Shown: one piece after another, positions 37,022 through 47,738 of the stretch
How the letters are laid out: each line of letters starts with the position of its first letter
Position numbering within the stretch: the first letter of the stretch is position 1
NCBI GenBank assembly: GCA_008081045.1
Contig: VMDC01000021.1
Coordinates: forward strand, 1 to 64,000
DNA from: Gammaproteobacteria bacterium
GTDB taxonomy: Bacteria; Pseudomonadota; Gammaproteobacteria; Pseudomonadales; Pseudohongiellaceae
DNA length: 64,000 bases
Reading direction: 5' to 3'
Program-made: the position numbers and the translations under genes
The notes under the pieces: model-generated
The model's database searches: none
What the model was told of the DNA's origin: nothing
Seen by the model: only the letters and a program-made list of their open reading frames with translations

Positions 37022-38896
37022 TCAACTTGAGGACGGCAACGGGGTGGCATATCTGCCTATCGACAGCATCTTTACCGACCGCCCACCGTAGATTAGATTG
37101 ACAATGGCGCGGGTTCCTACAATGGCCGTAAACATCGAGGTCACGATTCCAATCATAAGCGTCACCGCGAATCCCTTGACTGGCCCCGTGCCTATCGTAA
37201 ACAGGACCACCGCAACCAGAAAAGTAGTCAGATTGGCATCAAAGATCGTGGTAAACGCGCGGTTATAGCCTGCATCAATGGCCTGTTGCGGCGGAATACC
37301 ATTGGCCAGTTCCTCCCTGATCCGGGTGAAGATCAGCACGTTGGCATCCACCGCCATACCCACTGTCAACACAATGCCGACAATCCCCGGCAAGGTTAGC
37401 GTGGCTCCGATCAGCGACATAACTGAGAAGATCAGCAGAATGTTCATAATCAGGGCCGCATTGGCAGCCAGACCGAACAATCGGTAGTACAGCAGCATGA
37501 ATAACACCACCAGCGCGGAGGCGATCTGCACACCTCGGAAGCCTGCTTCTAGATTTTCACGCCCCATTGAAGGACCGATGACCGACTGCTCCACAATTGT
37601 CATCGGAGCGGCTAACGAACCTGAGGAAATAAGCAGAGACAAATCATTTGCTTCTCTGGCGGTCAGGCCGGTAATCACAAAGGTGCGAGGCAATGCCGTC
37701 CTGATAGTCGCGTGACTGATCAAGCGCTTCTCTTCATAGAACTCGACTTCTTCAACTTCGTTGCCTTGCTCATCAAGCGAGGCAATCGTTCTGGATTTGG
37801 TTTCAATGAGCAGAATATCCATATTGCGACCCACGTTCTCTCGGGTCACGCGGTTGATCTGATTCCCCCCCTGGGCGTCAAGGTTGATCTGCACCTGAGG
37901 CAGGCCGTTCTGATCGAGTGTTGAACGCACCGACGAAATGCGGTCACCCTGCAGAATGACGTCATTGTCGACGTTCACGGAAAGACCGTCTGGCGTCTGA
38001 TAGGCTTCAAATGATGTCCTGGAGGCACCCAGTTCTGCCTCAAGGTGGAATTCCAGGGTGGCAATACGCTGCAGAATCCGGATCGCCTGAGCCGGGTCCT
38101 GCACCCCGGGCAATTCCACCACGATCCGGTCAGCGCCCTGCTGCTGCACCGTAGGTTCGGAAACACCGAGCGCATCTACCCGGTTCAGCAAGGTAGTCCG
38201 GTTAGCCTGCAGCGTGTCCCTTTGAATTTGCAGAATGACATCCGGCGTCAATCGCATGTCCAGCAGAAACAGGTCATTGGCCTCCCGGTTCTGAAACTGA
38301 ATTTCGGGAAAATTATCAATCAGCTCCGAACGAGCAGCGGAGCGCTCTTGCGTGCTGGAGAACCTCACCTCAAGGTGTGTATTGTCGACCAGATTGATGC
38401 CCCGGGTGCGGATGCGCTGCTCTCTGAGAATTGAACGGACATTGCTCAAATTGTCTTCCATCCGCCGCTCAAGAGCCGCCTCCATGTCCACTTCCATCAA
38501 AAAATGAACACCACCCTGCAGATCCAGCCCGAGATTCATTTTGTCGGCACCGATGGCCTGCATCCAACCGGGGGTTGTGGGCGCAAGATTCAGGGCCACG
38601 ATGTAATCATCGGTCAGCGCCTGCTCGATCACTGTCTTCGCGCGGAACTGATCCTCCACATCCTCGAAGCGGAACTGCATGCTGTTTTCATCAGATACCA
38701 CGCCGAAGAAGTCAATCTGCGCAGCCTCAAGGGCAGTTTCAACCACCGCAACATCGGCTTCGCTGATCTCGAGATTCTCGTTATTGATGAGTATCGCTTC
38801 GTCATCAGGATAGAGATTCGGCGCAGAGTACAGCAGGCCGAGGACGACGATGAAAAGTATGAGAAGATTTTTCCAGAGCGGATAGCGGTTCAACAT
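37022..38896 (-). CDS. secD: Protein-export membrane protein SecD
   Basis: 624-residue SecD with an N-terminal helix (about 7-26), a long periplasmic P1 domain, and a C-terminal five-helix RND-type domain. The family motif DLQGGVHFLMEVD lies near 122-134, and GMAVDANVLIFTRIREEL near the C-terminus carries the conserved Asp used in proton-driven movement. It sits between yajC and secF in the classic operon. Confidence 0.97.
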   Translation of the reverse strand: MLNRYPLWKNLLILFIVVLGLLYSAPNLYPDDEAILINNENLEISEADVAVVETALEAAQIDFFGVVSDENSMQFRFEDVEDQFRAKTVIEQALTDDYIVALNLAPTTPGWMQAIGADKMNLGLDLQGGVHFLMEVDMEAALERRMEDNLSNVRSILREQRIRTRGINLVDNTHLEVRFSSTQERSAARSELIDNFPEIQFQNREANDLFLLDMRLTPDVILQIQRDTLQANRTTLLNRVDALGVSEPTVQQQGADRIVVELPGVQDPAQAIRILQRIATLEFHLEAELGASRTSFEAYQTPDGLSVNVDNDVILQGDRISSVRSTLDQNGLPQVQINLDAQGGNQINRVTRENVGRNMDILLIETKSRTIASLDEQGNEVEEVEFYEEKRLISHATIRTALPRTFVITGLTAREANDLSLLISSGSLAAPMTIVEQSVIGPSMGRENLEAGFRGVQIASALVVLFMLLYYRLFGLAANAALIMNILLIFSVMSLIGATLTLPGIVGIVLTVGMAVDANVLIFTRIREELANGIPPQQAIDAGYNRAFTTIFDANLTTFLVAVVLFTIGTGPVKGFAVTLMIGIVTSMFTAIVGTRAIVNLIYGGRSVKMLSIGRYATPLPSSS

Positions 38897-38987
38897 AACG
38901 GATTCCGGTTTCGACTCGATATCTCGCTGCCGACGCGAGAATACTGATCGGATGCTGGCTTTCGGCGGTTCAGCCTAGCCCGCAACT

Positions 38988-39317
38988 TTATATCTGGTTG
39001 ATTGTGCCTTTGGGTAGCGCCGCGGCAATGGCTGACTTCTGAAGTTTCAGCTCAACCTCTTTGGCAACTTCGATGGCGACATATTCTTCGTTGACCCGGG
39101 TGACCTTACCCATCAATCCGCCGGACGTCATGACTTCGTCACCTTTGCTGATGCTATCGACCAGATCTTTGTGTTCTTTCGCCCGCTTGGATTGCGGTCG
39201 CCACAGAATAAAGTAGAACAGCACAAACATGCCGCCAAACAGAAACAGATTGTAGGTCAGTGAAGGAGCAGCCGGAGCCGCCTCCTGGGCGTAGGCAGTT
39301 GGAAAAATGAAGTCCAT
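38988..39317 (-). CDS. yajC: Preprotein translocase subunit YajC
   Basis: 109-residue single-span membrane protein. The hydrophobic helix (YNLFLFGGMFVLFYFILW) is followed by RPQSKRAKEHKDLV and the cytoplasmic GDEVMTSGGLMGKV block, a textbook YajC pattern. It binds the SecDF complex. It lies between tgt and secD. Confidence 0.95.
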   Translation of the reverse strand: MDFIFPTAYAQEAAPAAPSLTYNLFLFGGMFVLFYFILWRPQSKRAKEHKDLVDSISKGDEVMTSGGLMGKVTRVNEEYVAIEVAKEVELKLQKSAIAAALPKGTINQI

Positions 39318-39436
39318 GTGTCAAGGTCACTCTATATTGTCAGCAGTCGGATGCATGGTGCGGCAGACGGGCGGCTGTGGTCTGTTCAGCTGATCCTTAC
39401 CGGCCATTATTCTCAGTCTGGCGTCATTATCCGGGA

Positions 39437-40576
<1,140 letters not shown>

Positions 40577-42166
40577 TCAGTGCTCGCGAGTCGATCTGAA
40601 GGACACTTCAGGCCAGCGCTCTTCCATCAGGTTAAGGTTGACCCGGGTGGGCGCGAGGTAGGTCAGATATCCGCCACCGTCTATGGCCAGATTGTCAAAA
40701 GCTTTTTTGCGAAAATCCTCAAGCTGTGCCGGATCAGCGGTATCAACCCAGCGGGCAACATGAATCGACACCGGTTCGTACACGCAATCCACTTTGTATT
40801 CATCCTTCAGGCGAAACGCCACAACCTCGAACTGCAGCACGCCGACTGCCCCCACAATCAGATCATTATTACGCAGCGGCATGAACACCTGAGTCGATCC
40901 TTCTTCGGACAGCTGGGTGAGACCTTTCTGAAGTTGTTTGAGCTTGAGCGGGTCTTTCAGCCGAATCCGTTTGAACAATTCCGGAGCGAAGTGGGGAATG
41001 CCTTTGAATTTAAGAACTTCTCCGGCAGTGAAGGTATCGCCAATCTGAATGGTGCCATGATTGTGTAATCCGATGATGTCCCCCGATACGGCCGTTTCAG
41101 TATGCTCACGATCTCCTGCAACGAACGTGACGGCATCGGTAACTTTAATCTCTTTACCAATACGGCTGTGATGCATCTTCATGCCTTTCTGGTACTCACC
41201 AGAGCAGATGCGCATGAAGGCGATTCTGTCACGGTGCTTGGGATCCATATTTGCCTGTATCTTGAAGACAAATCCGGAAAAGCTGGGATCATCAGCAGCA
41301 ACCGTTCTTGATTCTGTTTCCCGGTCCAGTGGCCCGGGCGCCCATTCAACAAAATCATCCAGCATTTCCCGCACACTGAAATTCCCCAGCGCGGTGCCGA
41401 AATAAACTGGCGTCATGTCGCCGCGCAGATAGGCCTGCCGGTCGAATTCATAGGAAGCACCTCTCACCAGTTCAATTTCTTCGAGAAAATCCTGATGATA
41501 GGCGCCCAGCAAGTCCTCCGCTTCCCGACTTTGCAGCCCATTGATGCAGACATCATCCGGAATCTGGTTTCCCTGACCCTGCCGGTAGACATGGATCGTG
41601 TCGGTAACCAGGTTATAGACCCCCTTAAACTCTTTACCCATGCCCAGAGGCCAGTTAATGGGCGCACAGTGAATATTCAGAACGTTCTCTATCTCGTCGA
41701 GAATTTCAATCGGATCACGGATGTCGCGGTCTAACTTGTTGACGAAGGTAAATATCGGGGTGTCCCGCAGCCGGCAAACTTCCATCAGCTTGATGGTCCG
41801 CTCCTCCACACCCTTGGCACCATCGACCACCATCAGCGCAGAGTCGACCGCGGTGAGCACCCGGTAGGTATCCTCCGAAAAGTCTTCATGGCCCGGCGTG
41901 TCTAGCAGATTGACCACCCGATCCTTGTACGGGAACTGCATTACGGAAGAAGTCACCGAAATCCCCCGCTGCTGCTCCATGGCCATCCAGTCTGAGGTCG
42001 CGTGACGGTCTGATTTCTTGCCTTTGACCGTTCCGGCCACCTGAATCAGATTGCCGAACAGCAACAGCTTTTCAGTAATGGTGGTTTTACCGGCATCAGG
42101 GTGAGAAATGATGGCCAGTACTCGCCGGCGATCGATTTCACGCTGTAATGATGCTGTTGGTGACAC
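40577..42166 (-). CDS. prfC: Peptide chain release factor 3 (RF3)
   Basis: 529 residues from a GTG at 42166, matching the length and N-terminus of known RF3 ([10 protein letters not shown] then [12 protein letters not shown]). A GTG at 42235 would add a poor 23-residue extension. The G domain has [14 protein letters not shown], the switch region with [26 protein letters not shown] and NKLDRD. RF3 recycles RF1/RF2 from the ribosome after termination. It is the first gene of the prfC-tgt-yajC-secDF run. Confidence 0.93.
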   Translation of the reverse strand: MSPTASLQREIDRRRVLAIISHPDAGKTTITEKLLLFGNLIQVAGTVKGKKSDRHATSDWMAMEQQRGISVTSSVMQFPYKDRVVNLLDTPGHEDFSEDTYRVLTAVDSALMVVDGAKGVEERTIKLMEVCRLRDTPIFTFVNKLDRDIRDPIEILDEIENVLNIHCAPINWPLGMGKEFKGVYNLVTDTIHVYRQGQGNQIPDDVCINGLQSREAEDLLGAYHQDFLEEIELVRGASYEFDRQAYLRGDMTPVYFGTALGNFSVREMLDDFVEWAPGPLDRETESRTVAADDPSFSGFVFKIQANMDPKHRDRIAFMRICSGEYQKGMKMHHSRIGKEIKVTDAVTFVAGDREHTETAVSGDIIGLHNHGTIQIGDTFTAGEVLKFKGIPHFAPELFKRIRLKDPLKLKQLQKGLTQLSEEGSTQVFMPLRNNDLIVGAVGVLQFEVVAFRLKDEYKVDCVYEPVSIHVARWVDTADPAQLEDFRKKAFDNLAIDGGGYLTYLAPTRVNLNLMEERWPEVSFRSTREH

Positions 42167-42360
42167 GACAAACTCGCAGTGGCTGCAGGGTGACTGTAAC
42201 GGGGCCGCATTATAGCAGCTGCTTACACTCGTCACATCAGCTCAGGGCACCGGATCGGCAGATGTCAGCGGCCTTCGGCTCTGGGCCGCCATGCATTACA
42301 ATGAGTCGGCGAGATGAGAGCGGACCAGATTGCCCACCCATTACCAGAACGGACCAGATC

Positions 42361-43524
42361 ATGGATTTTACCCTGACAGAACAACAACGCGCCCTCCAGC
42401 AAGCGGTCAGAAAATTTGCGCAACAGGAACTGCCGGACATTGCGCGACAAATTGAGGCTGACGATGAACCAGTGGATCTCGCCCTGCGCCGTCGCTACGG
42501 CGAACTCGGCTATCTCGGGGTGAATCTCGACAGCTCAGTCGGCGGTGGTGGCATGAGTCATCTCGACGCCGTGATCGTGCTGGAGGAAGTTGCGAAGATT
42601 TCAATTGCGGTGGCATTTCCGATCTTCGAAGCCTGCTTTGGCCCCAGTTTGGCCATCGCCCACTTCGGCAGCGAATCACTCAGGCAGCGTTACCTGCCCG
42701 AGGTCTGTGCCGGGGAAAAAGTCGTGGCAGTGTCCATGTCAGAGCCAGGCGCCGGATCTGCACTGACTGATCTCAGCACCCGGGGAGAAATCACCGGAGA
42801 CAGAATTATCCTCAACGGAACGAAACGATGGTGCTCAGGCGCCGGACACTCGGAAGCTTATGTGGTGTACTGCCGTCTCTCGGATGCTCCGGGCGCCAGA
42901 GGCATCGGAGCTGTGGTGGTAGACAAAGGCACTGATGGTTTCAGTTTCGGCAAGCGTGACCACCATATGGGCTTCAGAGGCGTTTACAGTTGCGACATGT
43001 ATTTCGACAATGTCGAAGTGCCGCTGGAAAACATGCTCGTACCGGCCGGCAGTTTCGGCAAGCTGATGGATGCCTTCGATCTGGAACGCTGTGGCAACAC
43101 GACCATGTCACTTGCGGTGGCGCAGTCCGCATTTGACTACGTGCTGAACTACAGCCAGGAACGTGAGCAATTCGGTAAACCACTGGTAGATTTTCAGGCG
43201 GTACAGATACAGCTTGCCGAAATGAAGATGAAGTTAGAAGCTGCGCGTCTGCTGCTGTACCGCGCAGTGGTCAATGCCGAATCGGGGCTGCCGTCAATTG
43301 GCGAAAGCTCAGTTGCCAAATGCTTCGCCAATGAGGCTGTCCGGGAAGTGACGGGTAAAGCGATGCAGATCATGGGCGGGTATGGCTATTCCAAGGAATT
43401 TCCTATCGAGCAAAAGCTCCGTGACGCCTGGGGCTGGGGTATTGCAGGGGGATCAATCGATATCCAGAAAGTAAATATTACCTCTGCACTGGTGAACCGA
43501 CGTTTTAATCAGCGAGCCAGCTGA
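42361..43524 (+). CDS. Acyl-CoA dehydrogenase with atypical active-site motif
   Basis: 387-residue FAD-dependent acyl-CoA dehydrogenase. The start at 42361 gives MDFTLTEQQRALQQ, typical of the family; the frame from 42148 is too long. AVSMSEPGAGSAL and the C-terminal YGYSKEFPIEQKLRDA are normal. Where most members have the catalytic Glu of IGEGTSEIQ, this protein has IAGGSIDIQ, with Gly363 at that position. Glu242 in FDLER could be the base instead, as in isovaleryl-CoA dehydrogenase. The substrate is unknown. It is divergent from prfC. Confidence 0.85.
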   Translation: MDFTLTEQQRALQQAVRKFAQQELPDIARQIEADDEPVDLALRRRYGELGYLGVNLDSSVGGGGMSHLDAVIVLEEVAKISIAVAFPIFEACFGPSLAIAHFGSESLRQRYLPEVCAGEKVVAVSMSEPGAGSALTDLSTRGEITGDRIILNGTKRWCSGAGHSEAYVVYCRLSDAPGARGIGAVVVDKGTDGFSFGKRDHHMGFRGVYSCDMYFDNVEVPLENMLVPAGSFGKLMDAFDLERCGNTTMSLAVAQSAFDYVLNYSQEREQFGKPLVDFQAVQIQLAEMKMKLEAARLLLYRAVVNAESGLPSIGESSVAKCFANEAVREVTGKAMQIMGGYGYSKEFPIEQKLRDAWGWGIAGGSIDIQKVNITSALVNRRFNQRAS

Positions 43525-43529
43525 GCGAT

Positions 43530-44165
43530 CTAGTGCAGGGGTCGACCCGTCGGACGACATCGGCGCTCGGCGAAATCCGGGTGCAGGATATCGATCTGTT
43601 TGACCAGCAAAAGATCGTGACGAGAGAGATGATCATGCTCAATGTCTGAACGAACCTCGACGTCTTCCAGCATCACGCAGACGACATCATCATCGTCAAT
43701 ATCGACGACAATGCAGGATTTAAATCCGTCCACCGTATTGATCGAGGCCAGCGATCCCACGTCGAACTGATAAACCGGCAAAGAACCGCTGGCATGCTGC
43801 AGCAACCCATAAGAAGTGAACGCAACCCCGAAGCCTGCCGCCGCGACCACGTTAATAATCTCCACTACTTCCGGATCGGTCAGATCAACCCGAACGGTCT
43901 CGGCAAGTGGCTGATTCACCTCTAACTGCCGTCGGTTAATCAACCTCAGAAACAGATCAATGTCTTCCTGATTCCATTCGAGCGTTTCTTCCGAGACAGA
44001 TCGGGTGCTGTCTGAGGACAGGCTCTGCACGTCAGTTTCGATAGTCAGATCCCGAACTTTGGTGTCCGGCGGACAAGGCACCACCATTGAGACGGAACAG
44101 TAGCCGTCGCTACGCTCTGCGCTGAGGCGCCAGAGGAAAGGAACTTCACTGCTCAGTTCGAACAT
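43530..44165 (-). CDS. Hypothetical protein, unrecognised
   Basis: 211 residues, no signal peptide or membrane helix. It is rich in Asp/Glu, with a central VVAAAGFGVAFTSYGLLQ helix and an acidic VDIDDDDVVCVMLEDVE segment. I do not recognise a family. It is convergent with the acyl-CoA dehydrogenase (6-base gap) and has a 530-base gene-free region upstream. The long open frame and biased residue use support a real gene. Confidence 0.55.
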   Translation of the reverse strand: MFELSSEVPFLWRLSAERSDGYCSVSMVVPCPPDTKVRDLTIETDVQSLSSDSTRSVSEETLEWNQEDIDLFLRLINRRQLEVNQPLAETVRVDLTDPEVVEIINVVAAAGFGVAFTSYGLLQHASGSLPVYQFDVGSLASINTVDGFKSCIVVDIDDDDVVCVMLEDVEVRSDIEHDHLSRHDLLLVKQIDILHPDFAERRCRPTGRPLH

Positions 44166-44375
44166 AGGAAACCGCTAACAGGAACGAAAAGGCTCGGGAT
44201 CTATCAAGGATGTCGACTGAATGATTGACAAAATTAGCAGCCACAGCAACCTTTTTTTCAGGCCTGTCGGAGGAACGGTGAGACCAAGTTAGCGGGCATT
44301 GCTAAAGCGAATTTCAGCAGTTCCAATTAAGCTATTGAACAAGCAGGAAATTCTCATGGACGGAGATTTTTGAGT

Positions 44376-44398
44376 TTTTCCACAGAATCTGTGGATAA
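44376..44398. promoter_or_regulatory. Inverted pair of DnaA-box matches
   Basis: TTTTCCACA (44376-44384) and TGTGGATAA (44390-44398) are two DnaA boxes facing each other across GAATC. The second is a perfect consensus TTATCCACA in reverse; the first has T for A at position 3. The same bases also form a CCACAG-AAT-CTGTGG hairpin. Confidence 0.6.
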
Positions 44399-44579
44399 CT
44401 CAGTGGATTGTTTCTGCAATCCGACCGTGAGGCACGAATTTTCGTGATTCCCACTTAAATTGGCTAAAAATTAAACAATATGTATTTTTCATATATTTCA
44501 ATAACTTAATATTTATTGAATGATTGTATAAAAATAAAACCCGCTATTTTGTAGGCTTTTCTTACTGACACGTCATTTT

Positions 44580-44588
44580 TGTGCATAA
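44580..44588 (-). promoter_or_regulatory. Third DnaA-box match
   Basis: TGTGCATAA is TTATGCACA on the minus strand and fits the consensus TTATNCACA. It lies on the far side of the AT-rich segment from the inverted pair. Confidence 0.45.
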
Positions 44589-44636
44589 ATTCAAGGGTTA
44601 AAACGATTTCCCAAAATATCGTTCCGTTTTATTACT

Positions 44637-44665
44637 GTTTTTATTGAAGTTTTTGCTCCTATAAT
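44637..44665 (+). promoter_or_regulatory. Sigma-70-like promoter of the downstream gene
   Basis: A perfect TATAAT at 44660-44665 lies 33 bases before the ATG at 44698. The -35 region, 17 bases upstream, is only a T-rich GTTTTT. The position fits the start of the 44698 gene. Confidence 0.45.
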
Positions 44666-44697
44666 ACCGTTCGTTCATAAAGCTTTTCTGACCGGCA

Positions 44698-45156
44698 ATG
44701 GGCAGATTTTCGTCCTCACTTACCTACACACTTTCAACAGTGCTTGCCCTGCTGCTGGTCAGCTTCGGCTACAGTGCGTTGAAAAAATACCGGCTGGATG
44801 GCTCGAGCGATGAAACGGCGGTCAATCTGGCCCGCGCGACCTACACCAGCGGAATGGCAGACTCATTGATAGACTCCGCACATCCTGCCTTTCTCCGTCA
44901 GGTGTCACCCGCCGCGCTCCAGTCGACTGTGTCGGCCACGCTGGCGCGACTTGGGCCACTGACCGCCATGACTGAAATACGTGGCGCGGCGCAGGTTCCT
45001 ATGCTGACCTATCCGACCCAGGAAGTTACCGCCAGCTACGAGATTAACCTGCTTTTTGGTGAGTCGCGGGCGACGCTGTTTATCGACCTGATTACCCAGC
45101 CCGGGGGCTGGCAGGTAACAGCCTTCAGGCTTGATTCTCCGCTCATCTATAACTGA
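44698..45156 (+). CDS. Membrane-anchored hypothetical protein
   Basis: 152 residues with one N-terminal hydrophobic segment (about 8-26: YTLSTVLALLLVSFGYSAL) and a soluble, probably periplasmic C-terminal domain with alternating beta strands (VTASYEINLLFGESRATLFIDLI). I do not recognise a family; the compact alpha/beta shape is like small NTF2-type or DUF4019/DUF3887-like domains. It is convergent with the GspE-like gene. A TATAAT promoter and an AT-rich region lie upstream. Confidence 0.6.
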   Translation: MGRFSSSLTYTLSTVLALLLVSFGYSALKKYRLDGSSDETAVNLARATYTSGMADSLIDSAHPAFLRQVSPAALQSTVSATLARLGPLTAMTEIRGAAQVPMLTYPTQEVTASYEINLLFGESRATLFIDLITQPGGWQVTAFRLDSPLIYN

Positions 45157-45262
45157 CTGAGGGACTCACTGGTCAAAGCCGTAAGCAAAGGGCACGGCTG
45201 GCCCAGGCCGGCAGAGGCAGACCTCGGCTGTTTCTGTAGACACTGAAGAAAACGCTTGCTGA

Positions 45263-47596
45263 CTACTCAGCGACAACACGCAGCAGTTGCGCGTAATCCG
45301 TGTAGCCACCGAAGATTTTGTAGATACCATCCTGCTTCATGGTCCGCATCCCGTCTTTCAACGCCTGGGCGCGGATATCATCCAGTTCAGCCTTCTTATA
45401 GATCATGGCCTGCAGAGTGGGGGTGCCCACCAACAACTCGTGGATACCGGTGCGGCCTTTGTATCCCGTTCCGCCGCAATCTTTGCAACCGTCAGGGTGA
45501 GCCCTCATCAGTTCAATGTTACCGAAATCGTAATCTGGCATGTCTTGCTCAACCAGGTCACGACCGTAGGTGTCAATCAGATGATCCAGCTCTTTCTGAT
45601 CAGGGCGATAGGACTCTTTGCATTTCGGACACAGGGTTCGCATCAGACGCTGCGCCAGCACGCCCAGCAGGGCGTCTGAGAAATTAACCGGGTCGAGACC
45701 CAGATCCAGCAAGCGGGTGATGGTTTCCGGCGCTGAGTTGGTGTGCAGCGTCGACAGCACCAGGTGATCGGTCAACGAAGCCTCGACACCAATGCTGGCG
45801 GTTTCCTCGTCACGCATCTCACCAATCAGAATGACATCCGGGTCGGCACGCAAAAAGGCTCGCATTGCCGTGGCAAAAGTGAAGTCAATCTTCGGAATCA
45901 TCTGGACTTGCTGCAATCCCGGCTGGGTAATTTCCACCGGATCCTCGGCGGTCCAGATTTTTCTTTCTGGCTGATTGATGTGGCCGAGCACGGCGTGCAA
46001 AGTTGTGGTCTTACCGGACCCTGTCGGACCCACCACCAGGAACAGACCATGCGGATGAGACGAAAGCTCAATCACCTTCTCGTGATTGGTCGGCGTCATA
46101 TTGAGTTTTTCCAGCGGCATGGCGGACCCCGCCGCCAGAATACGCAGTACTGCACTTTCGCCCTGAACTGTGGGCACGGTGGCCACCCGCAATTCCAGCT
46201 TCTTGCCACGGACCTTCAACTTGCACTTGCCGTCCTGAGGGAGCCGCTTTTCTGCGATATTCAAACGGGACATGACTTTGATGCGCGCAATCAGTGCCCC
46301 ACAGTGCTCTTGCGGAATTTTGATAATTTCCCGACACAGACCATCCACGCGAATCCTGACCGACCCGGGCGCATTGTCCTTACCCGGCTCAATGTGAATG
46401 TCCGAGGCGCCGAGCCGGTCTGACTCGGTGATAATGCGGTTAACCAGCTGGATGATTGCGGAGGTTGCTGCGAGACCTTCATCCTCCTCCTCTTCTTCCT
46501 CGCTGCCTTCCATTTCGACGCCGGTGCCATCATCCATCGAAGAAAAAATGTCGTCGAACCCTTCTTCGTAATCACCCTCACCGTCCCCTCTCAGAAACTG
46601 GATGATGTGTTCAGGCAGACCCACTCGGAAAATATAGTTCCGGGCATTTACGACACCCTGTATCTCCATGATTCGCTGGTAATCGGAAGGGTCATCTATG
46701 AGGATAACCGCTTCTTCCTTATTGCCTGCCACCGGTAGCCATAAATTACTGCGCAGATAGCTTTCCCCGATGTTTTCCAGCAGATCCGTGGGCAACTCGA
46801 GTTCCGGGTCGTACTTCATGTAAGGAACGCGATAGTACAATTCAAGCGACTGACCAATCAGATCCGCTTCGATGTTGTATTCGTCCATCAGCACCCGTGA
46901 GACTGAGCCACCATACAGGGAGACCTTGTTCTGCACGTCCTCAAGTTCGACGCTGCTGATTTTTCCTTTCTGCACGAGATAGTCATACGGGCCTTGGGTG
47001 CTTTGCAGGGAGGAGCGGAACTGCTTGGCAAGCATCTGACTCACCATCATGGCGTGTTTCAGATCGGTCTTGGTAAAGTCGCGGTCCCCCTCGAAGTTGA
47101 TCAGCTGCATGACGCCCAGCAGAATTTCATCCTTGATCGGGATAACGATTTGGGATTTGACCTTCCAGCCCTTGGCCTCACTGAAACTGCTGTCGAACTG
47201 GAGTCTGGGATGAATGTCCGTCAGTTCCTGACTGTCTTTGACGTTTCTGATGACCAGCGGTTTTTGGCTTAGAGCCACGTAACCAGCCAGTGACGTGGTG
47301 CTGAATGGCACACGAATCTGCACAGAATCGTCGTCATCAGGATCCCCTCCCTTGATGCTGGCGAGGATCTCCTTGCCGTTATCCACTGACTGATAAATGG
47401 TGAAGAGACGCACGCCGAGAAGATCGAGCAGTTCCTGCTCCACCTCTTTCATCGCGGACTTGAGCTTCTTGCTGAACTTGAGCCGCTTATAGATCTTGGA
47501 GAGCTGCGCTACAAATTCGTCCTTGGGCTCAGCCTGTGAAGACCCCTCGGCTGGGGGCGTCTCAACTTCGATCTCTGTGGTTGCTGTATCCGCCAT
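45263..47596 (-). CDS. GAF-domain GspE/PilB-type secretion ATPase
   Basis: 777 residues. A GAF domain covers about 42-198, then a GspE N-terminal-like domain (about 202-335), an acidic linker (340-373, poly-Glu), and the ATPase core. Walker A is GPTGSGKT (523-530), followed by ASP/Walker B motifs (DPDVILIGEMRDEET, TLHTNSA) and the C-terminal zinc motif CPKC ... CKDCGG. These ATPases power type II secretion or type IV pili, but no pilin or secretin gene is nearby. The GAF domain suggests ligand control. Confidence 0.88.
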   Translation of the reverse strand: MADTATTEIEVETPPAEGSSQAEPKDEFVAQLSKIYKRLKFSKKLKSAMKEVEQELLDLLGVRLFTIYQSVDNGKEILASIKGGDPDDDDSVQIRVPFSTTSLAGYVALSQKPLVIRNVKDSQELTDIHPRLQFDSSFSEAKGWKVKSQIVIPIKDEILLGVMQLINFEGDRDFTKTDLKHAMMVSQMLAKQFRSSLQSTQGPYDYLVQKGKISSVELEDVQNKVSLYGGSVSRVLMDEYNIEADLIGQSLELYYRVPYMKYDPELELPTDLLENIGESYLRSNLWLPVAGNKEEAVILIDDPSDYQRIMEIQGVVNARNYIFRVGLPEHIIQFLRGDGEGDYEEGFDDIFSSMDDGTGVEMEGSEEEEEEDEGLAATSAIIQLVNRIITESDRLGASDIHIEPGKDNAPGSVRIRVDGLCREIIKIPQEHCGALIARIKVMSRLNIAEKRLPQDGKCKLKVRGKKLELRVATVPTVQGESAVLRILAAGSAMPLEKLNMTPTNHEKVIELSSHPHGLFLVVGPTGSGKTTTLHAVLGHINQPERKIWTAEDPVEITQPGLQQVQMIPKIDFTFATAMRAFLRADPDVILIGEMRDEETASIGVEASLTDHLVLSTLHTNSAPETITRLLDLGLDPVNFSDALLGVLAQRLMRTLCPKCKESYRPDQKELDHLIDTYGRDLVEQDMPDYDFGNIELMRAHPDGCKDCGGTGYKGRTGIHELLVGTPTLQAMIYKKAELDDIRAQALKDGMRTMKQDGIYKIFGGYTDYAQLLRVVAE

Positions 47597-47738
47597 AAAA
47601 TTCTTGTGTTTTCAGGGTTCCGAGCCGATGACTTATCAGTAACAGACAGCGCGCTGCACGAATTTGCATGTTCAGCACTCGCTGTCCTAAACCGTGTTAT
47701 CGACCTGACCGGTGAGAGATATAGGTTCCCGAGCAAAA

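Larger units (their letters stand above)
44166..44697. other. AT-rich gene-free region with DnaA-box-like sites
   Basis: A 532-base gap between divergent genes. The first half contains an inverted pair of DnaA-box matches; the middle (about 44460-44650) is strikingly AT-rich, with runs such as ATATATTTCAATAACTTAATATTT, and a third box lies at 44580-44588. It also holds the promoter of the following plus-strand gene. It could be a DnaA-binding or replication-related region, or a regulatory gap. No RNA gene is evident. Confidence 0.6.

Noticed and set aside
42148-42360. Extension of the acyl-CoA dehydrogenase frame upstream
   Set aside because: The family begins MDFTLTEQQ at 42361; the added part looks non-coding and overlaps the prfC start.
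44376-44697. Calling the DnaA-box gap a chromosome origin outright
   Set aside because: No dnaA, dnaN or gidA neighbour and no skew data, so it is reported only as a candidate DnaA-binding region.
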